Below, in pieces: positions 11,467-23,303 of a stretch of DNA of 64,000 nt. The notes under the pieces were generated by a model, which saw only the letters and a program-made list of their open reading frames with translations, was not told the DNA's origin and made no database searches. Made by a program: the position numbers and the translations under genes. The stretch spans positions 89,950 to 153,949 of the forward strand of contig MVAQ01000024.1 in assembly GCA_014825775.1 (NCBI GenBank), written 5' to 3'. This DNA comes from Krasilnikovozyma curviuscula (Eukaryota > Basidiomycota > Tremellomycetes > Cystofilobasidiales > Mrakiaceae). The stretch's first letter is position 1. Each line of letters begins with the position of its first letter.

Positions 11467-14016
11467 CTAAACTGATTCCTGGCTGTTTTGCTCTGCAGTC
11501 CTGTCCGCCATGGTTTTAGTGTTTTCGACGCGGATGTCGGGTTGTTGTTTCTCGGCAACTGCGTTGTTAACGTCGTGTGGACTTTTGTAGCCGAAGATCT
11601 CATCCACTGGAAAAGGGAGGGAGCCAGCAAGTAAGCAAATGTGAAGAAACACAACTTCTGATAAATTGTGAACACTTACTGTCTTCCAGCGATCGACCCT
11701 ACAAAGGTTACCGAAAAGTGATGGTCAGTGAATGAATGGCAATGGAAGAACTCTAGAAATCTTACCTTTGTTTCTGGGATCACAAAAAAGGCATAGACGG
11801 CTGACACGATGTTGAAGGATGCGACTACACAGGCGAAAAATTAATGTTAGACACTACCTGATGCGAAGACAATGAAGTAACTTACAAAGCATGAACATTC
11901 CATATCCAAGTTTAGCAGACATAGCAGGGGTATTATAAGCAATGATCCACTGGAAAAGCCATTGACAACACGCAGTCCAGGCAGAGCAGATGCCACGGAT
12001 TCGGAGAGGGTAGATCTCAGCGCAGATAATCCAAGCCAGCCCATTCCAGCCAAAGCAGTAGAAAATGGAGAATAACATGATGGCAGCAGTTGCCGCTTGT
12101 CCACCTTGAGTGCTAGATTTGGAGAGGGCTCCCACACTACGGATCGAAGAGTTAGATGCGTGCGACTCAAAGAAGGCGATATACTCGCACTTACTGAGAA
12201 GATGGTTCAGCAATCTTGATGTAGGCACCAATGAAGAACATGCATGCTCCACTGGCAAGAGCTCCCCAAATTAGTGGCTGTCTCCTTCCCCATTGATCGA
12301 CGAAGAAGAGGAAGAACACAATAGATGCAACAGCCTTCAGAACACCGTAGATTCCGGAGTAGAGGGAAGTATCAGTGATACCAATATCCGCAAACAGCGT
12401 CGGGCTGTAGTACTAAGTAGAGAGAGAGAGAGGTGATTAGTTTTGCAGCGCATAACAGTGTCGCAGCTCAGTGACCAAAGTTGGAGGGACTCACATTGAT
12501 CGCATTAATACCGCTCATGTTCTGGAACATCATGATCATAAATCCCATCAAGAGTCTGTTTCTAATTCCCTTGGCACTAAACTCGCTGTAAATTCCTTTG
12601 AAGTACTTGGCTATCAAGCGAGATTGAGTCAGTGCGTAGTCTTTAACGAGCACAGCACAAGCGGGGACCACTTACTAACTGTGTTGCCTGATCTACTGGC
12701 AGTGACTTCTCTTTCTCTGTCAATCTGAAGAGCGACAGAGTTGAGCTCTTGACCAATGTATTCGTGCTCCTGCGGGAGATTTCGAAGCCAAGTCAAATTC
12801 TTGATGGCGAGTTCAGGCTTATCCTTCTTGAGCAAGAATCTTGGGGACTCCTTTAGGAACAGTGACCCAACAAGAAGGATTGCTGCTGGTGGGATCTGAA
12901 TGGCGAACGGAATTCGGAAGGAGACGATCGAGGTTTGACCAATATGAGCTTTGATGCCGTACACAATCCAGAAGCCAACTACGGCAGCAATCTGATAGGC
13001 AATTTCATAAAATCCAATGAGCCTGCCTCTGATGGCAGGAGGTGAAAGCTCTGCAAGGTACACAGGGCAAACGCAAGTGACGATTCCGACACCCAACCCG
13101 CAAAGAACTTCATGTGAGATGCAGTTAGTAACTGATTACTACCTCCAGAAACCAGAAAATATGTTTCTCACCTCGCCCTGCGTAAAGCAAACCAAGCTGG
13201 TTGCTCATAGCAGTTTGTAGTACGGCGGCAACGAGGAAGACTGAAGTCGCAATTTGGAGCGTTGGTTTCCGTCCGAAGATTTCCATCAAAGGATAGCCTG
13301 CAATGGCACCAAAGCTGTGATACATTTTGTCAGAGAGATCAAGGAGCCTTTTACATCGATTTCACTCACAATGCCCCGGCTTGGAATCTAAGTGCGCAAG
13401 AAGTACATAGATTCAGCGTCCCGCGCCTGCAGTCGCACACCTGAAAAAAACATTGAGCTGGTACTCACACAGACACGACCACCGCATCGAATTGAGTAGA
13501 ATCGGAAGGAACCTTGAACGCAGTTTTGAATGAATCCAAGGCGATGGTGTTCTGTTGGACATTTTATGTGGTGATTGGGACAGCAATGTCAAGTCATATG
13601 GAAGGGATGAATTTTTTGAGCGTTCATGAATATAGATTGAAATGATGTATCATCAATAATCATCCAAGGATTGGGATATTAAAATGTTAAAAGGGAGAAA
13701 ATTAGTACACGTTGGAGTCCTAGAAATAGATGCTGCCAGGTACGAAAAAGTGGTACGTACGCCAACGAAGGAACTTGTGTAGCCGAACAAAAGAGATCCA
13801 GCTGCAATGATGGCACCAGTTAGATAGATCTTCCAGTTACTGAAAAGAGGATATTTGAGTCAGAGAAAAGGTATCGAGCGAGTGAAAGGCCTGAAAATTG
13901 TAAGCGCACTAAACCTCTTGGGGCTGTCAAATCGTTTCAGCAATCAGTAATACTCCAGTTGGGTATGAAGGAAGTAGACATACCGTTGGTCTATCTTCTA
14001 CCTTCTTCAAACCCAT
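11467..14016 (-). CDS. MFS quinate/sugar-type transporter, copy 1
   Basis: Twelve-helix major facilitator of the sugar porter family, closest in motif style to fungal quinate permeases (qa-y/qutD). It starts MGLKKVEDRPT at 14016. A 14-nt microexon (13910-13923) supplies PQEVY and leads into NWKIYLTGAIIAAGSLLFGYTSSFVG (TM1). Diagnostic blocks include EIFGRKPT, CPVYLAELSPPAIRGRLIGF, GFWIVYGI, LFLKESPRFLLKKDKPELAI, IICAEIYPLRIRG and a PETKGRSLEDMDEIFG motif. It ends in a polar tail EQNSQESV (stop 11467). It is a tandem paralog of the gene at 14585-17231, in the same orientation and with the same exon plan. The substrate is inferred; other polyols or acids are possible. Confidence 0.9.
13910..13923 (-). 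other. 14-nt microexon of MFS copy 1
   Basis: The minus-strand sequence CCCCAAGAGGTTTA is flanked by ACAG and GTGCGC. Including exactly these 14 nt keeps the frame (RPT-PQEVY-NWKIYL). Omitting it, or ending it at the earlier GT, puts a stop (TAA) at the next exon. The paralog has an equivalent 18-nt exon. Confidence 0.7.
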
Positions 14017-14584
14017 CTTGATGTGTTTGTGGACGAGTTGGTGGTTGTTGAAGACGTGAATCCTTCGAGCCAACGTGAGTCTTTCTTTTACCAACGGCCA
14101 CACGGTCCAGCATACCGAGGCACATACCTACGGCTTCCTATAGCCCCGGAAGAAACCTCTGGGGCCTTGTAAGCGTTGGAGATGGCAGTAGCTGAAACCT
14201 ATAAAAAGGTTGGATGTGGCGGGGCTGAAGAAGGATATTCCCGCAAGGGGGGCCCAAAATCAAAACGAAATTGGGCGCGTCCTCTGGAGCCCACATGTCA
14301 GCGCAGAATGAGAGTTACATGGAATCTCCGTTTTCTCCGTCTCGTTTTCTTTCGTTCTCCTCGCAAAAGTCTCAGTGAACTAACTGTCCTTTGCGCCAGA
14401 ACCAGGTAATCCGAAATGACACTGTTATACACCAGTTTAACCTATTCTACTACAAGTACACACAATCTGGACACAAGCAAAGGGGTATAATGTTCTGATT
14501 TTGAGGGATAGCTAACGGCTCTATAAGCTTCCTGAAGCCTGTGTAATGCCGAATTGTAGCTTTCTAAGTACCTCCGCTATCTAT
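14017..14584. other. Intergenic between the tandem MFS genes
   Basis: Promoter of MFS copy 1 and 3' flank of MFS copy 2. Pyrimidine-rich tracts occur around 14320-14360. No gene seen. Confidence 0.4.
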
Positions 14585-17231
14585 CTACACGACTTCGGAT
14601 CTCTCTTGAACCTGCTCGACCATTGGCTTCGTGGTGTTCTCGATCATGACCTGCGGTTCTTGTTTGGTGGTTGGAACTTCAACTGGGAACTCGCTGTCGC
14701 TGGCTAAGTATTTGCTGTGTTCATAACCGAAGACTTGATCCACTGTGATGGAGAACAGTCAGAGAGAGCCCATTGCGCAATGAGTGATGAAGTACTTACT
14801 GTCCTCGAGGGTTTTACCCTTGGTTTCTGGCACGAAGAACAGAACATAAATCACAGAAGCAAAGTTGAAAAGACCGACTGTGAAACACAACGACAATGTA
14901 AGCAAATTGGTAAAGCTGCAGAAGGAGCCATCATATACTGACAGAGCAAGAACATTCCCCATCCAAGGTGGACACTCATGAGAGGAGTGGTGTAAGCAAT
15001 AATCCACTGGAAGAGCCACTGACAACAGGCAGTCCAGGCGGAACAGAAACCACGGATTCGGAGAGGGTAGATCTCAGCGCAGATAACCCAAGCCAATCCG
15101 TTCCAACCTAAGAAACGATGAAGGGAGCAATCGCCAGTCAGTACAACTTTGATGATCCTCGATCAAAGCCAAGAGGGATAGAGACATGGGACACACCGAA
15201 AGAGTAGAAGACTCCGAAGAGGAGGATCGCAGCGGTGGCAGCCTTACCGCCTTCCATTGTAGAAACGCTCAGGTTGCCATCTTGTGGACGACCGATCTTG
15301 ATGTAACCACCGACAAAGATGAGACAGACTCCGGAGAGGGTGGCACCAAACATCAGGGCATATCTTCGTGGGACGAGGTCGACGATCCAGATGAAGAAGA
15401 CGATGGATGCGGCGGCTTTGAGGACACCAAAGACACCAGAGTAGAGGGAGACTTGAGTAATACCAATCTGGGTGAAGAGAGTAGATGAATAGTACTGAGA
15501 GGAAAGAGGGAATGAGAAGTCAAACCAGCAGATCTTTAGTACCTTCGCAGCATATTAAGCAGACGAAGCACTCACGTTGATTGCGTTGATACCTGACATG
15601 TTCTGGAACATCATGACCATGAATCCAATGAACATTCTGTTTCGAATACCTTTGGCGCTGACTTCACCCCAGATACCTTTGAAGTATCCCGCTGTCGAAC
15701 GCACCAGACCATCAGTTCCAATACCTTGTCTTTAAAAACATGCTACTCACCCATGCCACTTCCAGCCCGTCCAGCAGTAACTTCACGTTCTCTGTCGATT
15801 TGCAGAGCGACAGCGTTGAGTTCTTCTCCAATGTACTGGTCGCTCTCGTGCAAGTTTCTAAGCCAGGTCAAGTTCTTGATGGCAATCTCTGGCTTATCCT
15901 TTTTCAGGAGGTATCGTGGTGATTCGATGATGAAGAACGAACCAACAAAGAGGATACCAGATGGAATAAGTCTAATGGTAGTTCGCAAAGGTATCAGTGG
16001 AAAGCGATGCAAAGAAGGAAACCAGCGGAGAGACTTACTCAAGAGCGAAAGGGATTCTGAACACCTTGGGATCGGTCTTCGACATGTGTTGACTCAAACC
16101 GTAGTTAACCCAGAAACCAACCAAAGAACCAACTTGGGTGGATATTTCGAAGAAACCAACGAGTCTACCTCGGATGGCTGGAGGACTGATTTCCGCGAGG
16201 TAAACTGGGCAAACACCGGACACCATACCGACACCCAAGCCAACGAAGACTGACAAAACCTGGTATCAGTACAAGTTTGTATGAGATTACTCGGAGGAAA
16301 AACTAACTTCTCCCGACGTAAATCAGGGCAAGCTGATGAGTTGCGACGGTCTGGAACAGGGATCCAATACTACCATCAAGAAAAAGATTTGAAGGTTTCA
16401 GGCTGGGAAACTAGAGCTTGACGGGAAAGAAAAGGACAACTCACAAGTAGAAGACGGTAGCAACCTGCAAACAAGTTCTTCGTCCAAACTTTTCCATGGT
16501 AACGTATGACAAAATGGCGCCGAAGAACGCTCCAGCTTGGAACAAACTGACAATATCCTGTTTGATTTTGCTGGCGCTTGGATTACCGGTAAGACCGAAG
16601 GCATCAGAGAATGCAGCGGTTGCAATGTCCAATCCAATGAATGTGGAGGCATAGCTATCAAGGCAAAGACCGACCAACAATGTCAGCGTCGCGGACGCAA
16701 ATTCAGAGAATTTTTTTTTCCTGGGACAGGAAACATGAGACAGAGGCGCACCCGAAAAGCAAAGCACCGCAAGAAATAATCAATCCTGGAAGAGGAAGAG
16801 GAAGTAAGGGTAGAGGGGAGATTCAAAGCAAGATCAATCGAAACGAGAGATTCATCAGGTGAAACAAACAACAATCAGCTCAAAACTACTCTGGTTTGCT
16901 CAAAAACAAGGTCGAGCGTAGTCTCACCTGTCGTATAGATTTTCCAGTTACTGGATATGGTGAATCAATGCGAGGGAGGATAGTGGAAAAAGAGCCGAGC
17001 AAGTGTACAAGATTGCAACGCAGAAACGCAAGCCAAAGGCTGTCAGAGCAAATTCAACTTTTGTCCTGTCCGATCAGATCACTCACTAGACCTCTGGAGG
17101 TGTTCTGGAACCCATTAAAAGAAAGGAAGAAGTAGGTGAGCTAAGCAAGAGGAAAGGAGAATAATGGGGTGCAAGAGGCCGAAGAAGGAAAGTAGGACCT
17201 ACGGCCTGTCTTCTATAATTTTCATTCCCAT
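14585..17231 (-). CDS. MFS quinate/sugar-type transporter, copy 2
   Basis: Tandem paralog of copy 1. It starts MGMKIIEDRP at 17231, then an 18-nt microexon (17087-17104, PTPPEVY with its neighbours) and a 23-nt exon (16928-16950, NWKIYTT). TM1 (GLIISCGALLFGYASTFIGL) and the DAFGLTGNPSASKIKQDIVS loop follow. Further blocks match the family: KFGRRTCLQVAT, CPVYLAEISPPAIRGRLVGF, GILFVGSFFIIESPRYLLKK, VICAEIYPLRIRGFCSAW and VPETKGKTLEDS. The tail is acidic and ends QVQERSEVV (stop 14585). Exon 1 must end at GCC|GTAGGT, since reading on gives an in-frame TAG. Copy 2 is more finely divided than copy 1 near the 5' end. The substrate is probably quinate, a sugar or a polyol, by family only. Confidence 0.9.
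17087..17104 (-). other. 18-nt microexon of MFS copy 2
   Basis: The minus-strand sequence AACACCTCCAGAGGTCTA sits between TTCCAG and a strong GTGAGT donor. It restores the frame between RP and YNWKIY and corresponds in position and peptide (P-x-PEVY) to the 14-nt microexon of the neighbouring paralog. Confidence 0.7.
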
Positions 17232-18611
17232 GTCTGGCGAGTAGTGCTGGGTGAAGTAGTGCTGGATGGAGGAGGACTGGCAGGTGGGTTGGGTGAAGGT
17301 GTCCTGTGCCAAGCGTTGAAATCTTCAGGATTGCTGACTGTTGTAGGGAGAGAGAGGAGCCCGACCAATGTGAGGTCTCCTTTGCCGAACGGCTTGTTAC
17401 CGTGGGTACTGGCCATTCGTCACCCCAGTTGAGCCCTTTTCGGGGCTACGTAAACGATGCCGGAGAGGATGAGGAGGGATCACCTTGAAAGTTTTGTGGG
17501 GGTGGTTCATTTTTTTCGCGGCGGGGGGTAAACATAGTTTTTCCCTAAATGTAAACAATCCTTTTCTCTGGACGTGAACACCATACTCCTGCAAGACAGT
17601 GCACAACTCAGTCAACTCGCTCACTTTGCTAATAAGAGTTGACCTCAGTATCACTGGTCAAAGTTTGGCCCAAGGTAGGCTTTGTCCCTGGGAGAGAAGG
17701 TGGGTAAATAATTGACCGTGCTCGTAAAATTAGCATAGCGATGTCGCCCTGATACCAATCAGGAGATGTGGAAGATAGGTTTCAAACCCTTCACACAGCG
17801 AGTTTTTTTTTAAGCGATGTGCTGAATTTGTCAGTAATATTGTAGCATATCTCAGAGAGCTTCCGCCTAGAGAGCTACTTTCTCTTCCACAGAAGCCCTG
17901 TATTCTCAAATCGGTAGATTCCAGTAACTTGTAAATTAAAGGATTGCGTGAAGCCTCAGGTAGCGCAGTCAAGTGTCAAGCAGTCAACTAACGGCCTTTG
18001 TTTACTTTGCCGGTGTGGTTCTTCTGTCAACTCCTTTCATGTCACAAATCGCCGCTGTTGCACATCACCGCAGAACCGGTAAAAAGGACATAAACCCCAC
18101 GGATTTAGCTATGGACTGTCGGTTGGAGAAAGTGGAATCCTAGACAATCTATTCGCGTTGATCTCGGCGCGACCCCCACAACTTTCTCCCTCCAAGCAAG
18201 GTTGCATCCCCATCGAAGTACTTGTGTGACAGACATGAGCACTTGATCTTCAACGAGTTCTTCTACTAGATGCTTGTCCAACGCTGTGACGTTCTTGCAA
18301 GTTTAGCTGCTGCTTCACTCTCCACCTATACGCAGAAAGATGGCCGGTTGGGAAGAAGCAGTCTCCGTCGTTCGCGCAGAATTGTGAGGTTGGCCGAGGT
18401 TAGTTCTTGATTGTTCTGCATATGTTGCTTGCTCTCAATCTCGCAAGCACACCTAAAAAGCATAATGTATAGATAGAGGTGAGGGCGTGATGATACAACT
18501 TTGTTGAAATGACGTATCAGCCAAAACGATGTTCACGACTCAGATTGGATTTCAGCTTCCAATACCGCTTAAAAAAAATCAATCAAGATATGAAATGACA
18601 TTGTATGCACC
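17232..18611. other. Intergenic, 1.4 kb, no gene recognised
   Basis: This holds the promoter of MFS copy 2 and the 3' flank of HDA1. Short open frames on the minus strand (17397-17654 and 17730-17972) show no splice support, domain or codon regularity, so I leave them out. No tRNA-like box A/box B pair was noticed. Confidence 0.4.
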
Positions 18612-21473
18612 TCATATTGAAAATACTCCATCCATTCCCACCGTCATCTCGTCTCCCGCACCCCCTTTAAGGCTCTGAAGCAAATCGATAGGATCAGGAA
18701 CTCGAGTGGATACCCGGCTGTCAACAAATTCTTTGATCTGAGGAATCGAGTCTCTGAGAATGAAAATTGATTTCGTTTGCTCTGAGGAAGACCCGGCTAA
18801 GAAGTTAGTACTAGCGAGAAGCAGCATCATGAATGGCTAGAACACTAACCGATTGGGACGATTGATCCGTGGCCCTGTATCCTCGGGTGATCAGATGGGA
18901 CAAAAACTCTACAGATCTGCAAGAGACAGACACACATACACACACACAGAATGAGATCAGCAAGAGAGGACATCAAGAAGGACCGTTGACTGAGACGCAC
19001 ATCTTTGAACCAGGGATTGATGTGATTATTTTTGTGTGCAACTCTGGGTAGAGAGTTCATTGCACAGACTTCAACGACAGCCTTCGTCTTTGTCATAACA
19101 TCTAAAAAGAAAAAGGTTAGCCGTGTTTCGCGACATTAGTAGAAACCAACTCTCACCTCTCTCGTTGATCAGCGACATGATAGCTTCGCTGCCGTACCCG
19201 TAGCCCATCAACACAATGTTCTTCGTAGTCCCGATGCTAGAGATAAATTTCAACTGTGTCAGAATGTATCTTTTCAGTGATACCGTGGGGTTCGTTCGAC
19301 TTACGACATGATGTTGTCCCAGAGGTACAGCATAAGAGCTGCAACAGCCTTCTTCTCAGCCTTTGGGAAATTTTGGACACTACCTTTACCATAGGTCCCT
19401 TCCAATTCCAAGGGCATCAGCATGTTGATATCAATCAGCGCATACCCCTTCTCCCTCACCCAATCGATGATGAGAGTACTGGAATCGATCTGAGATCAAA
19501 GCAAAATAAATCAACAACAGGTTTTACACAATAGAAATATCAAAAAGCAGCCGCACCAAGTAGCTGAGTTCAGCCTTTGGACTGATGTCTCTCGGTTTCT
19601 CAAATTCCATTCGAAGGTTGCCGCTTTGAGAGTAAACGTTGTCAGCATTGCAGTGGCTATCTCAACCTAGTTTGAAACCCACTCACAAGTCATGTACAAA
19701 GAAGACCAAGGTTTCCGCCGAATAGATGTCATCTGTGATGAGCACCTGTTTGTGGAATTTTTCCTCCAATGACGGGTCCGCCAGAGGCATTGGGAACATG
19801 TCATATTCCTTCATCAAAGTTTCGGCGCGGTGCAGTTTGATCATTGAAGTCAAGCTGTAAGTCGGTGCCAGCTTTTGGAATTCTGAGAGAGCCATGGTTC
19901 GATCATAGAAAAAAGGTATCAGTGCAGTCTTCACAAAGGCTGGAAACCACCTCAACCTCGACCTCATACTTACCTGCGTGGTCGTCAAAGTTGCCAGGCA
20001 CGCTGATGTTGTTCCACCATTTACTCTGCTCCCTCTTGACTTTCCAAACAACCTGTCTCGTTTCCTCCTTGATGCCTTTACTCCTGTTGATAGGCAGCGG
20101 TGGCTCTCCTAACAGGGTCCTCGTACAAGCGACTGCTGCCTCCGATATCGCGTCAACGTTGTAGCCACCTTCGAGTGCGACGAGGACACGGCCGCAGGCC
20201 AGACTCATAAGCATGTGCAGCATCTGAGTGAATCCTCCTGGAGAGACTTCACAGGCGCCCAGAGGGTCGCCCATGGCAGCGTCAAAACCAGCAGAAACTG
20301 ATGGAAAGGAGGTGTCAGGACGGGTAAGGTTGTAGTTGTGAAAGGACGGAGGCGCTGACGTACCAATGACAAGATCAGGATCCCATTCATGAGCGATAGG
20401 CATCACAACCTCTAGGAAAGCGTAGATGTAATCTTGGTCGCCATAACCACCTCCATTCTCCCAAGGAATGTTGACGTTGCGTCCCACCCCCGGCCCACCT
20501 CCGACTCGGTCGTACGCTCCTTCAGGTCCATTTGGATAGAACAGTCCTAAGTCGTACCGATGTAGCGATATGTATAGCGTATCCGGATCTTCGTAGAAAG
20601 CGCGCTGAGTGCCGTTACCTTTTGTAGTGTTGTTGATGAGCCAGCGGGAATCCATGATGATCAGTTTACATGATGATGATGAACAACTGAAAAAAGAAAT
20701 TAGGTCGTACCATGATGTACATCCCAATCTAGAATCAAAATCTTCATTTTACCCCCATTCTTTCCAGTGTACTTTTCTCTCACTGCTTCAGCCGCCACGC
20801 AGACATTGTTGAAGAAGCAGAATCCCATGTGTTCGTTTGGTTCAGCATGATGACCTGGTGGTCTGACGATGGCAAAGGCATTCCGTATCGAGTTCATGGG
20901 GTCCATAATGGCGAACGCTGTTTCTATCACGGCGCCGCAAGAGAGTTGTGCGCAGAGGGTGGTAGAGGGTGATATGTAGAGTGATAGGACATTGTAATAG
21001 TCTTTAGAAGCTTCTATTTCTGCCAGCGAGAATGATTCTAGTTGAGAGACTTTCCGCCAGTGATCCTCTGTATGAACGAGCAGAGCCTCTCGTTTCGTTA
21101 CTTTTCGAGCTTCGATTCGCTTCATCCGAGGGGGGAGCTTCTGGGCGTGCATGAGTTTGAAGATTCCACTGATACGCTCGGGGCATTCTGGGTGGGCGTC
21201 GTCCTGCGAGCTTTGGACTGAATAGCCGTCGACTGCTGAACCTGCAGGCGACATTGACCTCGACGAATGTAGCGGTCGGACCTCAGCGTGAAGCATCATT
21301 CGACCATCATACACAAAGCCTGTCGTATGCTGGGGAAGTGGTAAGGTATCTACTGAGGGAGATATGGCTTCTGTGAGATCCTTTGGCGAAGCTGGGGAGG
21401 GTGAATTGACAATGAACTGGGGATTAAATGAGGTTGAGGCTTCAGGCTGATCCATAAAGCTATCGACGTCCAT
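18612..21473 (-). CDS. HDA1: Histone deacetylase HDA1 with Arb2-type C-terminus
   Basis: Class II histone deacetylase acting on histone N-terminal lysines in the nucleus. It starts MDVDSFMDQPEAS (ATG 21473). The catalytic domain follows: HPECPERISGIFKLMHAQKL, IVRPPGHHAEPNEHMGFCFF (the His-His active-site pair), ILILDWDVHHG (zinc Asp and His), YISLHRYDLGLFYPNG, VSAGFDAAMGDPLG (zinc Asp) and VALEGGYNVDAISEA. The C-terminal half (for example TLIIDWVREKGYALIDINML, IGTTKNIVLMGYGYGSEAIM, DVMTKTKAVVEVCAMNSLPR) matches the Arb2 domain typical of fungal Hda1, an alpha/beta-hydrolase-like module with a GYGYGSEA nucleophile-elbow-like turn. An intron at about 18,930 contains a short CA repeat. The total is near 700 residues, normal for fungal Hda1. 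Confidence 0.93.
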
Positions 21474-22140
21474 GATGAGCTTAGAAAGAGCCCTCTCTCC
21501 CTGCAAAGAGAAAGCCGACCAGCACCAGAGAACGGAAGAAAGAGAATCAAGGGGTTTTGAGAGTCAAAAGCAGAAACGCCAGGAGGGTTCAAAAAAGAAG
21601 TGAGGGCTTGCCACGACCGTTCTCAAATTGGTTGAGCAGAGGTGCCGCTGTGAACAGATTAGAGTCACCACTTTGCCTGACGATCTTTTTGAAGTTTCTT
21701 CAGCAGTCGAAAATCCGGAATTACTTCTAGACAAACGGTACACACGCAACTTCAAGCTCCCAAAAGACTCAAACGACGCATTGATGCTACTTAGAACATT
21801 TTGCTGACTAGTTCTGTAACTCGGGTTGTTCACGGGTCCATGATACAGATACCAAGTCTGAAGTTACGCGTTTGTTTTTCACCACGCGTTTTCTGAGTCG
21901 TCAACGCTGCTACTAAAGCAAAATCCAAGTTTTTTGTATGTGAAACAACTCTGATAATGGTTTCATCTTGAATGAAGTGACAAAACCACTTTGATCCTGA
22001 CGAGTAAACTCTTAGATTGGTCAGAAAACGACAGCCGCGTCCAAGTTGTTTTGCTTTCGCACCCGATGTGTACTTCTCTTGTTCGAGGTGTCTATTTAGA
22101 AGACTGGGGTGCAGTAAGCAGACTTACAATTCAGCTTTCA
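21474..22140. other. Intergenic: HDA1 promoter
   Basis: Upstream region of HDA1. Short frames occur on both strands but none has splice support or a recognisable motif. Confidence 0.35.
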
Positions 22141-23250
22141 GCTCTTAGTAACTTTGCTCTCACCGCACTGCAGAGATCTACAACATGTCTGTTTCAACCC
22201 ATTCTTCCCTTCAATGCACCACAACTGGTAGAACGACGGTATTTAATCGTTCTACTGGTCCATCTGCTGCCCTATATGTTCTAAGTTCCTCTAATTCTCC
22301 ATCTGTCCAGTTTCTTCCTTTTCCTACAGCAACATTATTCCAGTCTTGCGGACAGATACCGTATGATTGTGAGCCATTTCCATTCTTCTTACGGTGTAGC
22401 TGACGCATTTGATACTTCATTATCTCTTCTGACAGGCTTCACTTCATACTACTCTGAGTTTGGATTCACAGAGGTTCTGAGCGCAACTATGTTTGACAAC
22501 TTGGTCAAACCAACCCACAATGGCCCTCACGGACACCTTGGGAATTGGATTTTCTATGTTTTTATTTGGTTATGGTGCTCCAGTGGGGATGGAGCAGGTG
22601 GAGATCCCGTTTATCACAGGCTCTGGCTCTCGATGATGCACTGATGTTCCTCTCCTTAAAAAAGATGTACATCTCCGAGAAATCGGGAGATCTCACCTGA
22701 GATCGACGTAGGATGAAGCTCTGAACAACAAGGATATCTACCTCGACCTATTCTACGACTACCACGCAACTAACACTTTCTATCTGATCGTTCTGGGCTA
22801 TCTCCCTGAGCACAAAGTTCGCTTGCTCGCTATCTGAAGTAAAAATGACATGTCGTTCATACCACCTGGAGCAAAGGCGTTCAAGACCATGTTTCCCGAA
22901 TGAAGGTCATGTTCATCGATGGTAGTCATTTCAAGCGTGGGAACAGACCTATGTTTTACTTGAGAAGGAAAAGCGGGATCGAAGTCGCAATCAACAAGAA
23001 ATGCATCAAGGGTATCGAATAGCGGTATATCAATTAATCTACTTCATGAAGCAAAAACGTGAACATGCTAAGAGAACGAGGAGATATTTTGAGAGACAAG
23101 GCTGCAAGATAACCGATGAGTTTACACGGCGTAAGAAATACAGTATGTTACGGAAGTTTGTTCCATTTTATGACGATTACATTATGTGCACAGAGGGCTG
23201 GAGTCAGTTGTTGAGTCCTTTTTTGAGTTGACCAAGATGCTTTACGATCC
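22141..23250 (+). pseudogene. Decayed reading frames of unknown origin
   Basis: Several plus-strand stretches look protein-like but are cut by stops or frame changes. Around 22521 a short frame starts MALTDTLGIGFSMFLFGYGA, hydrophobic like a membrane helix. At about 22730-22840 one frame reads NNKDIYLDLFYDYHATN and then FYLIVLGYLPEHKVRLLAI before a stop, and the same frame continues SKNDMSFIPPGAKAFKTMFP before another. At 22902-23030 another frame reads KVMFIDGSHFKRGNRPMFYL. At 23001-23231 a 76-codon frame contains RRKKYSMLRKFVPFYDDYIM and TEGWSQLL. I cannot name the parent gene. Good open stretches with scattered stops suggest a pseudogene or a transposon fragment; multiple unseen introns in a live gene are the alternative. 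Confidence 0.3.
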
Positions 23251-23303
23251 TAAAAGATGGGTGCGGAACAGTGTGTTTTGTCGATGGGAGCCCATAGGTC
23301 TGA

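Noticed and set aside
17397..17972. Minus-strand frames upstream of the MFS pair as small genes
   Set aside because: Random-looking composition, no splice or homology support.
18925..18955. CA dinucleotide run inside an HDA1 intron
   Set aside because: A short microsatellite; no functional implication.
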